Assembly (NCBI GenBank): GCA_030680175.1
Contig: JAUXWO010000036.1
Span: forward strand, 62,001-126,000
Direction: 5' to 3'
Source: Vicinamibacterales bacterium
GTDB lineage: Bacteria; Acidobacteriota; Vicinamibacteria; Vicinamibacterales; UBA2999
Length of the DNA stretch: 64,000 nucleotides
This document shows, in pieces, positions 59,842-64,000 of this stretch (its first letter is position 1; each line of letters opens with the position of its first letter). The notes under the pieces were generated by a model, which was given only the letters and a program-made list of their open reading frames with translations, was not told the DNA's origin and searched no databases. The translations under genes were made by a program, and so were the position numbers.

Positions 59842-61463
59842 CGGGTTGTTGTCTCCGGCCGGTGCTCCCGGCTGTTCAGGCGCCAATCGTAGTCGAGCCA
59901 ACGCACGGCCGGCGGTGCGCTCCCCTCCATGACCATGCGCACGTCAGGCGCGACCCGTGCTGCATAGTCCAGCACGGTCGGCGCATGCTGGGTGAAGTCG
60001 CCGCCGTACCAGTCGTAGAGCGCCGTCAGGCGCACCGTCCGGCCGTCGGCGTCCACCTGCACCCACCGCGGATGCGTGTGCACGTAGCCGGTCTGATCGG
60101 CCAGCTGCGCCTCGAGGCGGTCCGCCGTGTAGGCCTCAGCCCTGAGGGGCGGACAGCCGACGGCGGCGCAGACCAGCGCGAAGTGAATGCGGGGTTCGGC
60201 GAAGTTGGGGCGGACTTCCTGGTGCTCGATCTGATTGAGGCTCCAGGTGTGCCGGCCCACCTGCCATCGTGCGGCATCCCATCGATCCGCGGCGGGGATG
60301 TCGCGAATCGACGCGACCGGATAGTGATCGAGAATCAGCCGCAGGGTGAATGCATTGTACGCGTTGATGAGCAGAGCCAGCTTCTCGTCGCGGCCGAGGG
60401 CGTCGAATGGGGCGCCGGCCAGCTGCGCGAGATACGCGTCGAGCTGCCCAGCCTCCCGCTGCAGCCCCGCATAGTCGACGTAGCCATCCGGGTCCACGTG
60501 GGCGCGCAGCAGCGCGTCGAACGTCGCATGGTCGAACGACGGCCCGTCGTCGCGCGCCTCGTAGGCCTCCGTCGAGGCGACGGTGGGTGGGAGGCCCAGC
60601 GCGCGTTCGGCCCTGGCGCGCACCGCCGCCGGATTCGCGAGGCTCCAGAGCGCCAGCGCCATCAGCCCCAGTGCGAGGGCGGCGAACCCGACGGTGGCGG
60701 CCGCCGACGCCGGGGCGGGCGACGTGTCATCGCCGCCGGCCCCGCCCGCCGGCTGCACCGGGGCGTCCCGCTGATCGATCTTCGTGCGCGTCCGGATCGC
60801 CGCACTCGCCAGGCGCGCCACGTAGACCGTCACCGCAATCGTCGCCAGCAGTCCGATGGCCCGCAGCGCCCACTCGGCCGGGCTGGTGGCCGCGCCAGCT
60901 GCCGCCGTGCGGCCGATCGACCCGAGATAGACGTACATGAACGTGCCTGGCAGCATCGCCAGCCAGCTTGCCGCCACGGCCGGCCAGAAGCCAACAGCCG
61001 TCACGCCGTACAGGTAGTTCTGCAGGTTGAAGGGCACGGCCGGAGACAGACGGAGCAGGGCGACAATCTTCCAGCCTTCTGCGCCGATGGCCTCGTCGAC
61101 CGCCGCCAGCTTCGGCGATGCGGCCACCATGCGCTGGACGCGATCGCGCGCCGCGTACCGCGCGATCAGGAAGGCGAGCGCCACGGCGGTTGTGGACGCC
61201 ACCGAGACGATGACGGTCCCGAGGACCAGGCCGTAAGCGGCGCCGGCGGCCAGCGTCAGCAAGGAGCCAGGCACAAACAGCAGCGCGGCGGCCACATACA
61301 GCGCCCCGAGCGCCAGAGGACCGGCCACACCCAGTCCGTCGATCCAGGCCTGCGCCAGCCCCATCAGCCGTTCGAAGGGCAACGCGCGCATGAGGAGGAG
61401 CACGGCGCCCGCGACGAGCGCCAGCGAGAACAGACGGATGAGTCGCATCGTGCGGACCGGCAT
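59838..61463 (-). CDS. TVP38/DedA-type membrane protein fused to DUF547
   Basis: 541 residues. The first 240 are a TVP38/TMEM64 (VTT) domain: GALYVAAALLFVPGSLLTLA, AYGLVLGTVIVSVASTTAVA, LLRLSPAVPFNLQNYLYGVT and LAMLPGTFMYVYLGSIGR. A further helix follows a low-complexity linker. Residues 320-540 are a DUF547 domain (KLALLINAYNAFTLRLILDH, FALVCAAVGCPPLRAEAYTA, YDWYGGDFTQHAPTVLDY). Elsewhere TVP38 and disulfide reductases often neighbour each other; here TVP38, DUF547 and reductase form one coupled unit. Start ATG 61463; an in-frame ATG lies 15 bases inside. Confidence 0.88.
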   Translation of the reverse strand: MPVRTMRLIRLFSLALVAGAVLLLMRALPFERLMGLAQAWIDGLGVAGPLALGALYVAAALLFVPGSLLTLAAGAAYGLVLGTVIVSVASTTAVALAFLIARYAARDRVQRMVAASPKLAAVDEAIGAEGWKIVALLRLSPAVPFNLQNYLYGVTAVGFWPAVAASWLAMLPGTFMYVYLGSIGRTAAAGAATSPAEWALRAIGLLATIAVTVYVARLASAAIRTRTKIDQRDAPVQPAGGAGGDDTSPAPASAAATVGFAALALGLMALALWSLANPAAVRARAERALGLPPTVASTEAYEARDDGPSFDHATFDALLRAHVDPDGYVDYAGLQREAGQLDAYLAQLAGAPFDALGRDEKLALLINAYNAFTLRLILDHYPVASIRDIPAADRWDAARWQVGRHTWSLNQIEHQEVRPNFAEPRIHFALVCAAVGCPPLRAEAYTADRLEAQLADQTGYVHTHPRWVQVDADGRTVRLTALYDWYGGDFTQHAPTVLDYAARVAPDVRMVMEGSAPPAVRWLDYDWRLNSREHRPETTTR

Positions 61464-61564
61464 GCGGTCGCCCCCCCTGAGTCTGAAGAACGGTGTGAAC
61501 GGCGCACGGAACGCTGGCGGCAGAAGCCGTGAGGCGAGGTGGCGCTCGCGTCCCGTGGGGAGTA

Positions 61565-61590
61565 GTCTCCGGAGACGCTGGCGACATTAC
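61565..61590 (-). promoter_or_regulatory. Variant GTAAT-N18-GAC element
   Basis: TTGTAATG on the minus strand with GGAGAC one base further away than in the 14 regular sites, about 100 bases upstream of the TVP38-DUF547 gene. Possible variant of the same promoter. Confidence 0.4.
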
Positions 61591-61647
61591 AACCGCAGCC
61601 ACGGCCCGCCCGCCCCGCCAGGCGCGACTGGCGCTCCCGTCGCGCGG

Positions 61648-63003
61648 TTACACCATGTAGGCGACGTCGGAGGCGTGGGTCGGATAGGCGAAGATCATCG
61701 CCTTGAGGTCCGCGGCCGTCGCGCCGGTCTTCATCGCCAGGGCGAACAGGTTGATCGTCTCGTCGGCGTGCGGTCCCAGCAGGTGCGCCCCCAGGATGCG
61801 GCCACTGTCCTCCTCGATCAGGACCTTCGACGCCGACGCCGTCTCCCCGATCCGGCGTGACGAGTACCAGGAGGCGGTGTCGGCATACTGCACGCGCACG
61901 GCGCGCCCGGTCGCCCGGGCGGCCGCCTCGCTCATGCCGACGGTGGCGAGCGGCGGCAAGGTGAAGGCCACGCTCGGCACCACCGCGTAGTCGGCCGTAT
62001 GGTGCAAGCCCTCCAGGAGGTTGGCGCCGACCAGCCGCGCCTCGTACCCCGCCACAGGCGTCAGCGCCGGGCCGCCGGTGTCGGCCGCGTCACCCGCGGC
62101 GAACACGGCGGGGTTCGACACGCTCTGCAAGTAAGCGTTGACCCGCACACCACGGCGCGGATCCCATTCGACGCCCGCGGCGTCGAGCGCCAGATCGGCG
62201 ATCTCCGGGACGCGCCCCGCGCCGTGCACCACGAGATCCGCCGCCACCTGCCGGACGTCCCCATGCTGGCGCACCCGCACCACGTATTCCTCGCCCACGC
62301 GCTCAACCGCCTCGACCGCGGCGTCCACCTGGACGTCGATCCCCAGGTCCCGGCTGTGCGCGACGAGCCGGTCGACCAGGTCGGGGTCGAAGAGCGGCAG
62401 CGGGCGCGGGCCGCGGTGAAGAATCGTCACGGCGGCGCCCGCGCGCGCCGCCACATGCGCGAACTCGAACGAGATGAAGCCGCCGCCCACGAACGCCAGC
62501 CGGTGCGGCAGCGACTCGAGTTCGAGAAACGCCTCGCTCGTGGTCAGGTGATGCTCGCCCGGGATGCCGAGGGTCGCCGGCATGGCACCGGTCGCAATGT
62601 GGACGAAGCGTCCGGTCCAGACCTCATCATGAATCGCCACACTGGTGGGACCGACGAACCGAGCTTGGCCGTGGCGCAGGGTGATACCCGCGTCGACAAG
62701 GCTTCGCTCCCGCTGCGTCGACATGGGCTCGATGAGGGACCGCTTGAACGTCATCAAGGCTGGCCAGTCGATCCGGGCATCGCCGGTCGTGCCGCGCCCC
62801 TCGAGGCGGCGCACGGCCGCCACGGCGTCGGCGGCTCCGACCAGAATCTTCTTCGGGTCGCAGCCCCGGAGCGCGCACGTGCCTCCCACCGGCCTCGACT
62901 CCACCACGAGCACGGACCAGCCGGCGCGGCGGCAGCGCTGGGCGACTCCGGCCCCCGCCGAACCGGTGCCGATGACGATCAGGTCAGCCGCCCGAGCGCT
63001 CAC
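61648..63003 (-). CDS. Glutathione-reductase-like FAD oxidoreductase
   Basis: 451 residues from GTG 63003, coupled to the AhpD-like gene by GTGA. FAD/NAD folds: DLIVIGTGSAGAGVAQRCRR, redox Cys pair in VGGTCALRGCDPKKILVGA, LAFVGGGFISFEFAHVAARA, VFAAGDAADTGGPALTPVAG. The C-terminus (AMIFAYPTHASDVAYMV) lacks the His-Pro-Thr of true glutathione reductase but has THASD, the mark of a related subgroup. With AhpD-like peroxidase upstream it may be the electron donor of a peroxide-detoxifying pair. Confidence 0.85.
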   Translation of the reverse strand: MSARAADLIVIGTGSAGAGVAQRCRRAGWSVLVVESRPVGGTCALRGCDPKKILVGAADAVAAVRRLEGRGTTGDARIDWPALMTFKRSLIEPMSTQRERSLVDAGITLRHGQARFVGPTSVAIHDEVWTGRFVHIATGAMPATLGIPGEHHLTTSEAFLELESLPHRLAFVGGGFISFEFAHVAARAGAAVTILHRGPRPLPLFDPDLVDRLVAHSRDLGIDVQVDAAVEAVERVGEEYVVRVRQHGDVRQVAADLVVHGAGRVPEIADLALDAAGVEWDPRRGVRVNAYLQSVSNPAVFAAGDAADTGGPALTPVAGYEARLVGANLLEGLHHTADYAVVPSVAFTLPPLATVGMSEAAARATGRAVRVQYADTASWYSSRRIGETASASKVLIEEDSGRILGAHLLGPHADETINLFALAMKTGATAADLKAMIFAYPTHASDVAYMV

Positions 63004-63545
63004 GCGCCGCCCCCGTCGCCCGGGTCGTCTGTGCCAAGCGTCGGCCGGCAGGTCTTCTCGAAGTCAGGCTCGACGGCCAATCCGGTGGCCAGCACGAGCC
63101 GGTTGACGTAGTTGAAGTAGCCGACGACCAGAATGGCGTCGAGGATGGCCCGGTCCGACAGGCCGAGCGTTCGCAGTTCGGCCACATCGTCGGGGGCGGC
63201 GCCACCCGGGTGTGTCGTCATGCGCGCCGCCCAGGTCAGCAGGCCGGGCGGCACCTCCGCCGCCTCCAGGCCATCCAGCGCCGCCTGATGATGGGCCACG
63301 CAGTACGCGCAGCTGTTGGCACGCGACACGGCCACGGCGATCGCCTCGCGCCACTGACGGGACAGGGGCCCCGGCTGGAACATGATCGCCTTGTAGAGGT
63401 CGAGGTGGGCGGCCATGGCGCGCGGGTTCAGGGACTGGACCTTGTGGATGTCGGCGACCCCGCCGCGGGCCTTCGCGATCTGGGTATAGAGTTCCGCCAG
63501 CAGGCCACGGGCGGACTCCGGTTCGACCATCTCGATGAACGGCAC
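63000..63545 (-). CDS. AhpD-like alkylhydroperoxidase
   Basis: 181 residues from GTG 63545, GAGGAGG upstream. CMD/AhpD fold with the proton-relay motif ANSCAYCVAHHQAALDGLEA (CxxC then His), preceded by QWREAIAVAVSR. Length and a C-terminal helix region (AILVVGYFNYVNRLVLATGL) match uncharacterised peroxidase-like CMD proteins. Coupled to the flavin reductase. Lies 60 bases downstream of the ECF sigma gene, a frequent combination in which the sigma factor controls the peroxidase. Confidence 0.88.
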   Translation of the reverse strand: MPFIEMVEPESARGLLAELYTQIAKARGGVADIHKVQSLNPRAMAAHLDLYKAIMFQPGPLSRQWREAIAVAVSRANSCAYCVAHHQAALDGLEAAEVPPGLLTWAARMTTHPGGAAPDDVAELRTLGLSDRAILDAILVVGYFNYVNRLVLATGLAVEPDFEKTCRPTLGTDDPGDGGGA

Positions 63546-63604
63546 ACGCACCTCCTCGGGGGCTACTGCGCTCGGGAGCCCGCGGCAGTTACTCGCCGCG
63601 CAGG

Positions 63605-64000
63605 TCAGCCGGCAGAAGCGGCCTGCCCGGTCGCGCCGGCAGCCATTCGGGCGCGCAGCATTTGAAACGCCCGGAACCGGCGGCTCTTGAGGGCGCTTCG
63701 GCTGATCGACAGCCGTACTGCGGTGTCCTCGCTGCTGTGCCCGGCCAGGTCGCCGTCGACGACGGCCCGGTAGGAAGGCGCCAGGCCGTCGAGGGCGCGT
63801 GCCAGCACGCGCCGGCGCTGCCCCTCCAGCGCCTGACGCTCGGGGCTGCCCTCGGCCGGCGCGGGCACGAGGGCGCCCTCTCCGAGGGGCTGCTCGAGCC
63901 GCGTCCGCCGGTGGCGCTGGCGCCGCACTGTCAAGGCGGCGTTGGTGACCACCGCGTGCAGCCACGTCGGCAGCTTCGCGCGGCCTTCGAACGCCCCGAT
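63605..64000 (-). CDS. ECF sigma factor (5' part beyond the window)
   Basis: 131 residues remain; the gene starts outside the window. What is left begins in region 2 (IGAFEGRAKLPTWLHAVVTN) and contains region 4 with its HTH: ALDGLAPSYRAVVDGDLAGH and SSEDTAVRLSISRSALKSRR. The region 4 core is slightly unusual (SISRSALKSRRF in place of the common S-x-GAVKSRLHRA). ECF family; no anti-sigma gene seen on this side. It is a candidate, not proven, for the sigma factor that reads the GTAAC-N17-GAC sites. Confidence 0.85.
   Translation of the reverse strand: MGAFEGRAKLPTWLHAVVTNAALTVRRQRHRRTRLEQPLGEGALVPAPAEGSPERQALEGQRRRVLARALDGLAPSYRAVVDGDLAGHSSEDTAVRLSISRSALKSRRFRAFQMLRARMAAGATGQAASAG

Overview
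The window is a GC-rich bacterial chromosome segment packed with short-spaced operons, many joined by 4-base ATGA or GTGA overlaps. The VWFA-type exported protein at 17211-18218, several DUF547 proteins, NTT-like carriers and a long HELTH-peptidase/beta-propeller/barrel protein point to Acidobacteriota, probably class Vicinamibacteria. That placement is inferred from gene content only. I saw no rRNA, tRNA, CRISPR array, prophage or insertion sequence.

Layout. 0-12 kb: membrane glycosyltransferases, a nucleoside hydrolase/sugar kinase pair, a YHS protein, an NTT-like carrier, a DUF547 gene overlapping a DUF3179 gene, and a small NrtS/DoxX membrane group. 12-18 kb: polyphosphate glucokinase, SLC13 carrier, double OsmC-like protein and PaaK-like ligase, then a VWA protein. 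18-24 kb: an exported redoxin, a BON protein and a complete mercury operon (merR divergent from merTPFA), followed by a tiny CCxxC peptide facing a second MerR-type regulator. 24-32 kb: carbonic anhydrase, then a sigma-54 activator divergent from a five-gene redox operon whose first product joins a sigma-factor region 2 to an exported cysteine hydrolase. 32-43 kb: histidine kinase, a carbohydrate/redox run (SDR, MFS, GMC, GH15), small membrane proteins, MarR. 43-50 kb: a TIGR04282-type glycosyltransferase, an 835-residue PqqD/radical-SAM/ArsM fusion and pstSCAB, ending in a broken porin. 50-64 kb: a rifampin-phosphotransferase-like enzyme, the peptidase/propeller/barrel protein, an NTT carrier, two flavin disulfide reductases, a TVP38-DUF547 fusion, an AhpD-like protein and an ECF sigma factor cut by the right edge.

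Three signals stand out. (1) The DUF3179 gene (8579-9619) and the redoxin gene (18437-19546) each carry an in-frame TGA where the first cysteine of a CxxC motif belongs. In both, the TGA is followed after exactly 14 bases by a perfect 6-bp hairpin with a 5-base CGTGY loop, so both are very probably selenoproteins. (2) A promoter-like element, GTAAC-N17-GAC, occurs 14 times at conserved spacing, always upstream of a gene in the correct orientation, and in several cases only 8-12 bases before the start codon. It looks like the recognition site of an ECF sigma factor active across the whole window, with probable leaderless transcripts. (3) The PqqD/radical-SAM/ArsM fusion keeps all expected iron-sulfur and arsenic-binding cysteines and is embedded with an arsenosugar-type glycosyltransferase and a full Pst transporter, which suggests a compact organoarsenical pathway.

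The genes as a group are weighted toward metal and metalloid handling (mercury, arsenic, phosphate), thiol/selenol redox chemistry and envelope functions. Several remnants (TetR, glycoside hydrolase, porin) mark recent deletions.
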